A stretch of 64,000 nucleotides of DNA from Terana coerulea (lineage: Eukaryota; Basidiomycota; Agaricomycetes; Polyporales; Phanerochaetaceae). Position numbers and translations under genes: made by a program. Location: contig JAKOGH010000811.1 in the NCBI GenBank assembly GCA_024811115.1, positions 62,001 to 126,000 on the forward strand. Direction: 5' to 3'. Below, one piece after another: positions 22,712 through 32,923 of the stretch (the stretch's first letter is position 1; the number at the start of each line of letters is the position of its first letter). The notes below the pieces were generated by a model, which worked only from the letters and a program-made list of their open reading frames with translations, searched no databases and had not been told where the DNA came from.

Positions 22712-24349
22712 TCAGTATGGCGCATCAACTACCTTACGGCGGAAGTCCCCAACGCCCGCCTGAATTGCCTCCTCCCTTTTCCGCTCGCAGCATTCCTTAT
22801 ACACCTCTGATTCCTTGAATCCTCGCCACGCCGTCCTTTCCAGCATCGTCCACCATTCCTCAGCAAAAGGATGGCCTGGGGCGCCCGCGTAGCCCCACGG
22901 CTTTGCCGTGAACGGTTGGACGTAAGGGTTCAAGACCTCCGCCATGCCGGGGTGCACGGGGCCCGTGAAGTGCACAATGCATGCCTCGCGCGTCATGGAT
23001 GCTATGTCGAGGGCGTTACGATCGGGCGAGGGATACGCGGCGTACGTCCCGAGGCCCTGGGCGTTCCACTTCAAATCAAGCGTGTGGAACGCATCCCGGA
23101 AGGCAGCGTTCAGCGCATCTTGGTCGGCATGCCGGGAGTCCTTCATCTTCCGTGCAACCTCGAGCAGACGGGGAATTTCGGCGCGAGCCTTTGCAAGGTC
23201 AAGGAGCAGCACTCCGACGTTGTGGTAGGGAGTGGTGTCGATCCCGGCATGGCCCGTGGGATGCCCGACATCGCGAGCTGCGCCAACCGGCTGTCCACCG
23301 AGGCTGACGTTCCACAGCTCCCTGAGGTCCGCACGCACGAACGTGTCCGCGTCAAGATATAGAACCCTCTCGACAGGGAGGACGTCGATCATGGCGATCT
23401 TCGCCCACGTTGCTCCCCAATCTCTCAGCGGCGCGTCCGCTGGAAGACGGAGGAACACCATGGTGACGTCCGCGGATGTAGCGGTGAGCTGCTTCAAGTT
23501 GTGCTTGTCTGCGTCGGTGAGGCCGATGTCAACGATGTAGAAGGTGATCCGACCATGGGTGTGCTCGAGGACGCTCTGGATGGCTACGGCCGCTGGCATA
23601 GCGTACGGAGAGTCGATGGTGAACGCGATGTGAATTTCATGGTACAGAGTAGGCTGGGGACCCACGGCGTCCTTGATGAGAAAGCCGATGCGCATATCCG
23701 ACGTCTTCTTTAAGATCATCTGGTACTCGCCCGAGCCAGACAGCACCTCGAACTCCCCGGCATGCAGGGTCATGAACGCGTCGATGCCTCGCTTCGGATG
23801 GTGAATGCTCTCCTCAGGCTCCTTGTCCCATCTGTAATCATCAAAGATCACGACTGCTCCTTTCCGAGCGAGCCTCCATACCAGCTCGCCGTCCAGGAAC
23901 GTGTCATCCGCCTCGTGACTCCCATCGACGTAGATCCAGTCGAAACCGGCCTCCTTGGGGTCGCGCGCCGTCTCTTCGCGCAAGAGCGTCATGAGCGCAG
24001 GGACGCTAAACTCCTCCATGACGCGGAAGGGCTTTCCGGTCAGAGAGAGGTTGTGCGTCACTTTGTTATGACGGCCCCGCCCAGCCTCGGTGCCCATCAG
24101 GTCGAAGTGGTCGACGCAGACGATCGACCCCGCCGCCACGCAGAGCTCGGTAAGGAGGAAAACCGCCGAGCGGCCCTCCCAGGAACCAATTTCAAGCACG
24201 CGCGGGGAGCTGGAAGTGACGTGGGGGAACAGAGTGCGCCAACGAGGGACGTTGAAAGAGAACCAGTCTTGCGTCGGCGTATAAGCATATTCACCGTCGA
24301 GGTCAGAGTTATTGACTGAGATAGTGTTCGATGACTGCAGCGTGTTCAT
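22712..24349 (-). CDS. Methyltransferase-GT8 glycosyltransferase fusion
   Basis: A single 545-residue open frame without introns. Residues 1 to about 215 form a class I SAM-dependent methyltransferase of the Methyltransf_24 type: motif I EIGSWEGRS (53-61), acidic loop CVDHFD (78-83), VDGSHEADD (141-149) and VIFDDY (167-172). Residues of about 238-500 form a GT-A fold of family GT8: TIDSPYAMPAAVAIQSV, the metal-binding DAD in YLDADTF (333-335), HNVGVLLLDL (376-385), ADQDALN (408-414) and HFTG (460-463). GT8 enzymes use nucleotide sugars with retention; the methyltransferase half may methylate the same glycan. No signal peptide or membrane segment is seen, suggesting the cytosol. It diverges from the epimerase-glycosyltransferase fusion at 25317. 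The acceptor is unknown. Confidence 0.88.
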   Translation of the reverse strand: MNTLQSSNTISVNNSDLDGEYAYTPTQDWFSFNVPRWRTLFPHVTSSSPRVLEIGSWEGRSAVFLLTELCVAAGSIVCVDHFDLMGTEAGRGRHNKVTHNLSLTGKPFRVMEEFSVPALMTLLREETARDPKEAGFDWIYVDGSHEADDTFLDGELVWRLARKGAVVIFDDYRWDKEPEESIHHPKRGIDAFMTLHAGEFEVLSGSGEYQMILKKTSDMRIGFLIKDAVGPQPTLYHEIHIAFTIDSPYAMPAAVAIQSVLEHTHGRITFYIVDIGLTDADKHNLKQLTATSADVTMVFLRLPADAPLRDWGATWAKIAMIDVLPVERVLYLDADTFVRADLRELWNVSLGGQPVGAARDVGHPTGHAGIDTTPYHNVGVLLLDLAKARAEIPRLLEVARKMKDSRHADQDALNAAFRDAFHTLDLKWNAQGLGTYAAYPSPDRNALDIASMTREACIVHFTGPVHPGMAEVLNPYVQPFTAKPWGYAGAPGHPFAEEWWTMLERTAWRGFKESEVYKECCERKREEAIQAGVGDFRRKVVDAPY

Positions 24350-25316
24350 GAGATATGCATGAGAGATGATACTGTGCCAGCCTGTTTAACGCCAACTCAC
24401 CATCGCTCAACAAAAGTCTGGAAAGGTGTAACGCGTAAGTGTTCCGTCGAGAGGGCTGAAGGGAAAAGTTGCTGGGGATTGCGGCTGGGATGTCTGTGTA
24501 CGAGAGCTTGAAATCTGAAGCCTAGGCTGCGCAATAACCCAGCCTCAAACGGTAAACCTTCAGATACGAACCTCCCCTAAAGCGACTCGGAGCCGGTCGA
24601 GCGTGAGGACTCCACTCCATGAGAACATTGAATGTCTTCCTAGAGTGGCGATGCGCCTAGAATCCTCGTAGGCTCATTCCGTAGACCCTGCTGACTCTTC
24701 TTCGTATCAAAGCAAAGCGAGCGAAGCGTGATTATGACTCACCTTGAACCATACACTGAGAATACGGACTACTTCGTCGAGGGTTCCAGACTGCGCAATC
24801 ATCGCTGTGTCGCTAGAAGGTGCACTGACACCACTCTAGCGGGCCCGTAGAGGACGGGGTACAGCTCTCGCTCCGCGAGCCGTGATCATCGCGGTCCTCC
24901 TTGAGCATATTCGTCCCTGGATGTATACCCAGAAGTTCGGAAGTTGCGCTCAAGTACGAGCCTGGTTATCTTGGCGCTGAGTAGCTGCGCTTGCTGGCAC
25001 TTCCAGGAGTCTTGCTTGCCCCATTCGAACACAAGGATGTCGTTGACGACGCGGATTGGCCAGCGTCGACTCCATTACGCGCAGTGTTGCATACAACAGC
25101 GCAGTTTTTTGATCCTTTACGTTGCCGTGAGGTGTCCTGGGAATGGAGTTCTGTCAGTGCAGTAATCAGGCCTCAGGGAACTCGAGCTGTGCAGGACCTC
25201 GACGTTATACACCTTAGGTGATTTCAGCAGGTGCGCAAATATAAAGGCCATGCTGTCCGGAAGCCTTGCCATACCTGCACGAACACACCACTGCGATTGA
25301 CTCTTCCTTTATTGCC
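24350..25316. other. Shared divergent promoter of the two glycan-enzyme fusions
   Basis: This 967-base gap separates the starts of two divergent fusion genes. No coding frame is convincing. Donor-like GTGAGT sites on the minus strand near 24400 and 24735 could mark 5' UTR introns of the gene ending at 22712, which is speculative. Confidence 0.5.
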
Positions 25317-28300
25317 ATGTCCACCACATCGAATCGTACTAGCCTGCCAGTCCTCGTGACCGGGGGAAATGGCTTCATCGTACGTCTTGCATCGCTCTTG
25401 CTCGCTGCTAGACGTCTTGATCCGACCATTGGTGCAGGGAAGCCACCTCGCCCGCGCCCTCATTCGTTTGGGGCACCCTGTAACCGTGGCCGACATTGCA
25501 CGTCGGTCGCTTTTCCGGGATGTCCCAAATGGCATGGAGGTCATCGTCGGGGACCTCCTCGACCCTGACTTCTGCACACGCATTATGCGTGGAATGAAGG
25601 TGGTCCTCCACCTTGCCGCCAATATGGGCGGTATGGGCACGATCCACGATGATAACGAGCTCCAGATATACGACGAGAACCACAAGATGTTCTTGAATGT
25701 GTTGAGAGCGGCAGAGCGTGAGGGCGTGGAGAAGTTCCTCTTCGCGTCGTCCGCTTGTGTTTATCCCGAATCCCTACAGCAGCATGGTCAGGACGTCTCT
25801 CTAGCCGAAAAGGACGTCTGGGAAAACCCACCTCCGCACCCGCAGGGGTTGTACGGCTTGGAAAAGCTTGCTTCAGAACTCGTTCTGCTACGCGGCGCAC
25901 CCAAAGGGATGCAAACCTATGTCGTGCGTTTCCATAACATATATGGCCCTCGTGGTTCGTGGAAGGATGGGCGAGAGAAGGCCCCGGCTGCCTTCCTACG
26001 GAAGGCCGTTGCAGCGGAAATTTCTGGAGAACGCATCGTAGAGATCTGGGGGAGCGGCGAGCAGCGTAGGAGCTTCTGCTACATCGACGACGCGGTCGAC
26101 GGTGTCCTGAAGCTGCTGAGCTCCGACTGCCACGTCCCCGTCAACATTGGCTCTGAGGAGTCTGTTTCCATCCGCGAGCTAGCCGGGCTTGCAGCGAGGG
26201 CTGTAGGCCTGGACCCCACTTCACTTTCCTTCGAGACGGATGTCAACAAGCCTGTCGGCGTCGCCTCACGGAACGCCGACAGCACTTTCGTTCGCCAACA
26301 ACTCGAGTGGGCACCTCAAACCACCTTGAGGGAAGGCCTCAGGCGCACAGGGGAGTGGATCAGGGAGGAGATCGACGGTTTGTTGCAGCCTATCCAGGAT
26401 GCGAGCGAATGCATGACCATCCTCCAGAGTCTTAAGAAGAGTTCTCTCGTGTATCTGCGGCCGAAGGATGTTGTCTTCGCCGTACTCTTGCCTGTCACCT
26501 CCCGAGGTGGATCCACTTCCGACGCCGCTTCCCCTCTACAGTGCCTCGCCTCGCTGAGGACATTCGCCGAATCCTTACTCAGTACCACAGCTGGTGAAGA
26601 CTCCAAGTTCGGATACCGAGTGTACCTTGCAGTAGATGACGACGACGCCCCGCTATGGGATGGCGAGACCAGTGTAGCCGAGCGTGAGCTTCGAAAGGCG
26701 GGCGTCGAGGACGTGAAGACGTTGAGGTGCAACTACCCGAGAGGGCACGTCTGCAGTCTGTGGAGACACTGCGCGCGCGAAGCCTGGAGAGACAGTTGTG
26801 ACTACTTCGTGCTCATGGGCGACGACGTGACGTTGCATACATCCGGCTGGATGTCCACGATCCATTCGGCTTTCGCTGCGATATCCCAGGAGCGCGGTAC
26901 GCCCTTCGGTCTCGGCTGTGTCGCGTTCAAGGATGTATCATTCCCGGGCATGCCCACTTTCCCTGTCGTCCACCGCACCCACCTCGACATATTTGACGGC
27001 CAGGTCGTTCCCGACGTTTTCGTCAACCAGGACGGCGACCCTTTCCTCTACCAGCTGTACCGTCGTTTCGGCAGCTCAAGCGTGGTCGAGTGCGAGATCC
27101 GAAACGCGGTGGGCGGCAGCGACGATGCTCGATACGAGAAGCACCACGCGCAAGGATGGACATTTGGACCGCTCACGGAAGCGACGCTCAAGGTCGAAGG
27201 GTGGCTCGCCAGATCTTCGTCGTACACAGGCAGCAACCGCAAGTTGACGGTCGACGTGATAATCCCATGTTATCGTGTCATTATGGAGTACCTCGACAAG
27301 TTCCTCGCGCTGCAGGCGTCGCAGACATCTTCCGTAATGTTCATCATCATCGTCGACAACCCTACTTCCGCGAACATAGCCGAGCTCCGGGAGAAATATG
27401 GTGCACGGCTTGACGTGCGTATTCGCGTCAACTCCGCCAATAGAGGGGCCTCAGCCTCGCGGAACCGTGGCTTGAGTGAGTCGGCGGCGGAATGGGTCCT
27501 CTTCTCGACGATGATGTGGAACCAGAGGAGAATGTACTCTTGGAGCTAGAGAAGAGTATACAGTCGAATCCGAATGCCGCTGGCTTCGTCGGAAACGCTC
27601 TCTTTCCTCTCGCCGAGACAGTCTTCACCGCCGCCGTTCATTTAGCAGGCGTCGCGTATTTCTGGGATATCGCAAGCAAGATCGAGAAGGACGTTCCGTG
27701 GGGTGTCACCGCCAACCTCGCAGCTCGGCGGGACGTCAATGACGGAGTCGTATACGACCTGACGTTCCCGAAGACGGGTGGGGAGAAGACATCGACTACT
27801 GCCGCAAGAAGAGGCAGTACTCGGTTGACCACGGCGGCGAAGGCTTCGTTGCGGCACCCAGTGTCGTCGTCACGCATCCGTACTGGAACGGCGGTCGCCG
27901 CTCCTACTGGAGGTTCTACATGTGGTCCAAAGGAGATGGGGCTCTGATCAAGCTGTATCCCAACCTCGTTTACCTCGACGTCCCAAACAGCGCCGAGACG
28001 CTGTTGCTGTGCGGTGTCGTCTGGGCTTGCTTGGTCGGTTTGGAGGTCTGGTGCGGGTTGCCTAGTTCTCCCACAGCCGTCGGCATCCACATACTCCTCT
28101 CGGTCTTCATGTCCAACATCCTCCATGATGCTTACCGTCATCTCTGGCGAGATGCGGCCAGGACGAAGGCGATCCACACCAACGTCGCAGGAGTTCGCTG
28201 GGTTGTTGCGGTCCTCGAGAGCAGTCTTATTCGGGTGTTTAGCGAGAGCGGTCGTCTTATTGGCCTCATCGAGCGAGGCGAATGGTCGCTCCTCTGTCAC

Positions 28301-28462
28301 CGCTTTGATTGGTTTGCAGGAGTTTGGGGAGACGCTCCTAAGAGCGACGAGCGCAAGAACAATATGCAACGCCTAGTCCTGTCTGCTTTGGTTGTTCACA
28401 TTGTTTCCAAGCATTTTAGAGTAGCTGTGCCCGTACCGTTCGTGCGCAGTGGATTTTCTTGA
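25317..28462 (+). CDS. Trimodular NAD-dependent sugar epimerase - glycosyltransferase - GT2 membrane protein
   Basis: About 1,030 residues with one 58-base intron (25380-25437) inside the Rossmann motif TGGNGFIGSH. Residues 1 to about 345 are an extended SDR nucleotide-sugar epimerase close to GDP-mannose 3,5-epimerase/GDP-fucose synthase: NMGGMGTIHD, SSACVYPE and the catalytic YGLEK. About 360-620 is a second GT-A-like module (YLAVDDDDAPL, YFVLMGDDVTLHTSGW). About 625-900 is a GT2 domain (VDVIIPCY, NRGASASRNRG, LDDDVEPEE, GEDIDYCRKK), followed by hydrophobic, probably membrane segments (AETLLLCGVVWACLVGLEVW; VGIHILLSVFMSNIL). Two one-base deletions break the frame: a C at about 27504 and a G in 27780-27783. 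It could make and transfer its own sugar donor; substrate unknown. Confidence 0.87.
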
Positions 28463-28722
28463 ATTTCATGACATTTGTTCGTGCCTAAACCTGCGTGCGC
28501 ACTGCGAACAAAAGAATAGCGAACATGAGTCAAATTTCCTTTTGTGGCAGGGCGGGCGGGCCATCAACGGACCCACGTGTCGGCGCATGCCGAGCGGGTT
28601 AGCAATAAATTAGGTTCGAGCGCGTCTCTCGCGTCCGGGGATGTCCCTTTGCTCGCATTGACCTTTTCCCTCACGACCCCCAATCTAATCCCTGTTCGCT
28701 CTCTTTCCGCCCGCCCTTCAAC
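28463..28722. promoter_or_regulatory. RAD16 upstream region with CT-rich leader
   Basis: This 260-base gap holds the 3' end of the fusion gene and the RAD16 promoter. A pyrimidine-rich stretch (about 28697-28722, CTCTCTTTCCGCCCGCCC) directly precedes the ATG. Confidence 0.4.
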
Positions 28723-31700
28723 ATGCCTCGCGCAACACGCCAGAGCACGCGCATTGCGGCCTCAGTGTCGTCGTCGACGACACCAACGACTGTGATGTCG
28801 CCCGCGTTCAGCACAAAGACTTCCGAGCAGTCTGTCACTCCTGCAACCTCCGACGGCGAAGAGCAAAAGGCCACGAAGCCAGTGGGACGTCCGAAGAGGA
28901 AGACTGCGGCTGCACCTCAGAAGTCGCAGAAGAAGCGGGCGCCGCCCACCGACGACGAGTCGGACGCAGAAGATACGCTACCCGTTGCGCCACCTGCAAA
29001 AGGAGAGCGTTGAGGCGACAGGTGTCTGTTGAAGTTCGAATGCGTAAAACTACTACTGTTGTGTCCAAGGTATGCCGGCAATGTCTCGCCACATTCACAC
29101 AACACAGAACTTAACGTGCCATGTAGGTAAACAAGGGCAAAGGCAAAGCCGCGGAGGTGTCTTCTGTCGCCGGAGAAGAGGAACTTGTCGTTGAACCCGA
29201 CGAAGGGCTTGAGTACGAAGAGCAAGCCTCCGTGGATGAGTCGGACGATAGTGGCTCTGAGTTTGAGGTCTCCCAGGCTGAAGATTCTGCCGTCGGGAGC
29301 GAAGACGAGGACGACAGCGCAGCGCAGGCGGCTCTTCAGACCTACGCCGAAGTCCTGGAAGAGGACGGCGTCGACGCCGATGAGATATTGTTGAACGCGG
29401 CTGTTCAAGAGTCTCTAGCTAGTGCACGACAGAGCGCCACGGGAAAGAATGGAGCGTCTAGCTCAGGAGCTGGATCGTCGAAGCCAACCACCGCCGCCGC
29501 TACACTCCGCGCCGCCGCGGCAGAAGCAGCAGAACGTCGCCTCACAAGATCTCGAGGCGACGTGGAAGTCATCAACGTTGATGACATACCTAGCGATGAC
29601 GATGCAGACGAGTACCTCTCAAATGCGTCAAACGAATCAGACGCGCCGCTGAAGGGCAACGGGAAGACTAAGGGGAAAGCAAAAGCCAAGAAGCTCGCAA
29701 AAACGTCTGAGAAGATTGTGATGACTATGGCGGAACTAAAACAACAACGAAGAGAAGCCAGAGCGGCGGCCAGGGCCCACAAGAAAGAGGAGATGAAGTT
29801 GCGCAAGGAGTTGGGCCGCAAGCTTACCCAGGTGTGTTCCATATGTATGCTCACTCGAGCACGTCGCTCATGTAGACTTGATTCCAGGCCGAGAAGAACG
29901 CCATTGCGCTTGAGAAGCACCATCCCGAGCTGCGAGACGTCTGGGGCGATTTGGAGCGCGCCATTCCTATCAACGTTCCGGTCAAAGCGCCTCCGCCTCC
30001 AGGTCTCAAAGTGACGCTTCTCCCATTCCAGGAGGAGAGTCTGCATTGGTTCAAGAAGCAAGAAGAAAGTATCTGGGCTGGCGGGATGCTGGCCGACGAG
30101 ATGGGGTAAGTGCTCAGATTTCGCACGTCGTATGAATATGCTAAGACCATGCGTCGTTGTAGGATGGGCAAGACAATCCAAATGATTGCCCTGCTGGCCT
30201 CCGACAAGGGTGCCAAACCAAACCTCGTTGTGGCGTAAGTCATCTGCGCGTGGTGGCATGGAATTGTTACTTAACCCCCGATAGCCCCACCGTTGCCGTC
30301 ATGCAATGGAGGAATGAGATCGAAGCTCACTCCGAAGGCATGGACGTCCTGGTTTGGCACGGAGCTACCAGAGACAACAACGTCAAGACGCTGAAGAAGT
30401 ACGACGTAGTTCTCACTACATACGCTGTCCTGGAAAGTTGCTTCCGCAAGCAGCAGAGCGGCTTCAAGCGCAAGGGCGTGATTGTGAAGGAGAAGTCTGT
30501 TATGCATGGGATAGATTGGAACCGGATCATCGTAAGTTGCAAAGCATGCCAGCCAACATTGTTTGCTGAGTAGCTTTTTTCAGCTCGACGAGGCGCACAA
30601 CATCAAGGAGCGTTCCACCAACACCGCAAAGGCGTGCTTCGAACTTAAGTCGAAATATAAGTGGTGTCTCTCTGGAACGCCCCTACAGAACCGCGTCGGC
30701 GAGCTGTACAGTCTCGTTCGCTTCTTGGGTGGTGACCCGTTTTCGTACTACTTCTGCAAGAAGTGTGACTGCAAGTCCTTACATTGGAAGTTCAGCGACA
30801 AGAGAACATGCGATGGTGCGCCAACTACGTCCATGCTTGATTTATGATGATGTTAACGCTTCTCTCGAAGACTGTGGTCACAGTCCGATGCAGCATACTT
30901 GTTTCTGGAACAACGAGATCCTCACACCCATCCAGAAGAACGGCATGGCGGGCCCTGGCAAGATCGCCTTCAAGAAGCTTCGTGTCCTGTTGGATCGCAT
31001 GATGCTTCGCCGTACAAAGATCGAGCGTGCAGACGACCTTGGTCTCCCTCCCCGCACCGTTGTCGTCCGCAGAGACCACTTCAGTCCAGAAGAGAAGGAG
31101 CTTTACCTTTCCCTATTTTCGGACGCGAAGCGCACATTCAACACCTTCGTGGATTCTGGAACAGTCCTCAATAGTACGTATCTGCAATGTCCTATCTATC
31201 TTTACCGAGTGTTCACGCTATGTTGCAGACTACTCGAACATTTTCAGTTTGCTGACTCGCATGCGTCAAATGGCTTGTCATCCAGACCTGGTCCTGCGAA
31301 GCAAGACCAACGCTGGTACTTTCGCGGCTGAGGAGGCGGGCGAGGCAACAGTCTGCCGGCTTTGCCACGATATTGTCGAAGACGCTATCCAGGCAAAGTG
31401 CAGGCACATCTTCGACCGCGAGTGCATCAAGCAATACCTGAACACTGCCATCGAGCAAACTGTACGTCCTCCTCTTGTAATGTCCCTTCAAGATGTGCTG
31501 AACCGTCGAGCAGCCCGCTTGCCCGGTGTGCCATGTCCCGTTGACCATCGACCTGGAGGCGCCTGCCCTGGAATTCGAAGAGAACGTCAAGACCAGACAA
31601 GGCATCCTCGGCCGGCTCGACCTCGACAAGTGGCGATCGTCGTCGAAGATTGAGGCACTCGTCGAGGAGCTGAGCAACCTCAGACGTCAGGACGCCACAA

Positions 31701-32429
31701 CCAAGAGCATCGTCTTCAGTCAATTCGTCAACTTCCTCGACCTGATCGCTTATAGACTCCAGAGGGCCGGCTTTGTAATCTGTAGACTCGAGGGCACCAT
31801 GAGCCCTCAAGCAAGAGATGCCACCATCAAGTACTTCAGTGCGTATTCAGTTCCCTTGTGTGCTAGGGTGTCGACTTACGATTCATGCTGTAGTGAACAA
31901 CACGCACGTAACTGTCTTCCTTGTCAGCTTGAAGGCCGGAGGCGTCGCTCTCAACTTGACGGAAGCTTCCCGCGTGTATCTTATGGATAGCTGGTGGAAC
32001 CCTGCAGTAAGTCCAGGTCTCTTCGTTGTTAGGTACGGTTCACTGACTGTTACCCCAGGTTGAATATCGTTAGTGTCCCTTGATGATCGTCTGTATGACC
32101 GATCGACTGACACTCTTGCAGAGGCTATGGACCGTATTCACCGACTCGGTCAGCACCGACCTGTCCAAGCGATCAAGCTCGTGATCGAAGACAGTATCGA
32201 GAGTCGTATTGTCCAGCTTCAGGAGAAGAAGTCTGCGATGGTCGACGCTACGTTGTCTACTGATGACTCGGTACGTTTTTAATAGAATTCCGCTGCTTTG
32301 GGCTGTTCTGACGATATCACGCAGGCCATGGGAAGACTGACACCTGAAGATGTGAGTATATGCAGTTACAGACCATCACGACATGTACTTATCGTTCTTT
32401 TATAGCTTGGCTTCTTGTTCAGACTGTGA
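28723..32429 (+). CDS. RAD16: DNA repair ATPase/E3 ligase Rad16
   Basis: Rad16 is a SNF2-family ATPase with a RING finger; with Rad7 it drives global-genome nucleotide excision repair of non-transcribed DNA. The N-terminus is disordered, basic and acidic. The SNF2 core shows the Walker A region split by an intron (MLADEMG | MGKTIQ), LDEAHNIK (motif II), SGTPLQN (III), a Cys-rich insert [12 protein letters not shown]...[12 protein letters not shown] typical of Rad16, [21 protein letters not shown] (V) and RIHRLGQ (VI). The RING reads [20 protein letters not shown] and [10 protein letters not shown] across an intron. It ends DLGFLFRL. One frame break lies at the A-run 28998-29001; one extra A gives continuous reading into the next exon. 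Confidence 0.95.
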
Positions 32430-32923
32430 AACTGTTACAAGGGTTCTCTAATTTGCTGCTGGGACAACACTTTAATGCTGCCCGCTAAAATCCACGATAC
32501 CCCTCTGGACTTGCGCTTGTTGAACTCTCCGTGTTCTTGCTAGGCCTCAGCGCCGGCTTATCAACCTTTGTAGAGCGTCATAATCGTCGCGATGTTTGTA
32601 CGTTATTTCTAGGTTATTGTACGTTACGGCTGGTGCTTGCTTACCCCCTACTTACTGTTCGCATATATGTACCTTGCTCTGTGCCGTCAATGGGCAATTT
32701 GATGTCCGCTGATTGAATTCGAGGTCGATTGCAAGATGGAGAGGCGGTAGCGGCGTCTCGGCGGCGTCTATCCGACTTCCCCGCATTCCCCGCATGTGAT
32801 AACGGGCGCTTCCGGTAATGCCTGTGCAGCCGTTGGCTGCATGCTCAGGCTGAGTGTGCAACAACCTTTCGTCGGCCTCGGTTCTAACTCTTGTTTACCG
32901 ACCACACAAAGCATAGGTGCAGC
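32430..32923. other. Intergenic between RAD16 and the acyl-CoA dehydrogenase
   Basis: No coding signal; this should be RAD16 3' UTR and the next gene's promoter. Confidence 0.5.

Noticed and set aside
27638..28369. 243-residue minus-strand open frame
   Set aside because: It overlaps the GT2 domain and membrane segments on the plus strand, which are clearly the real coding sequence.
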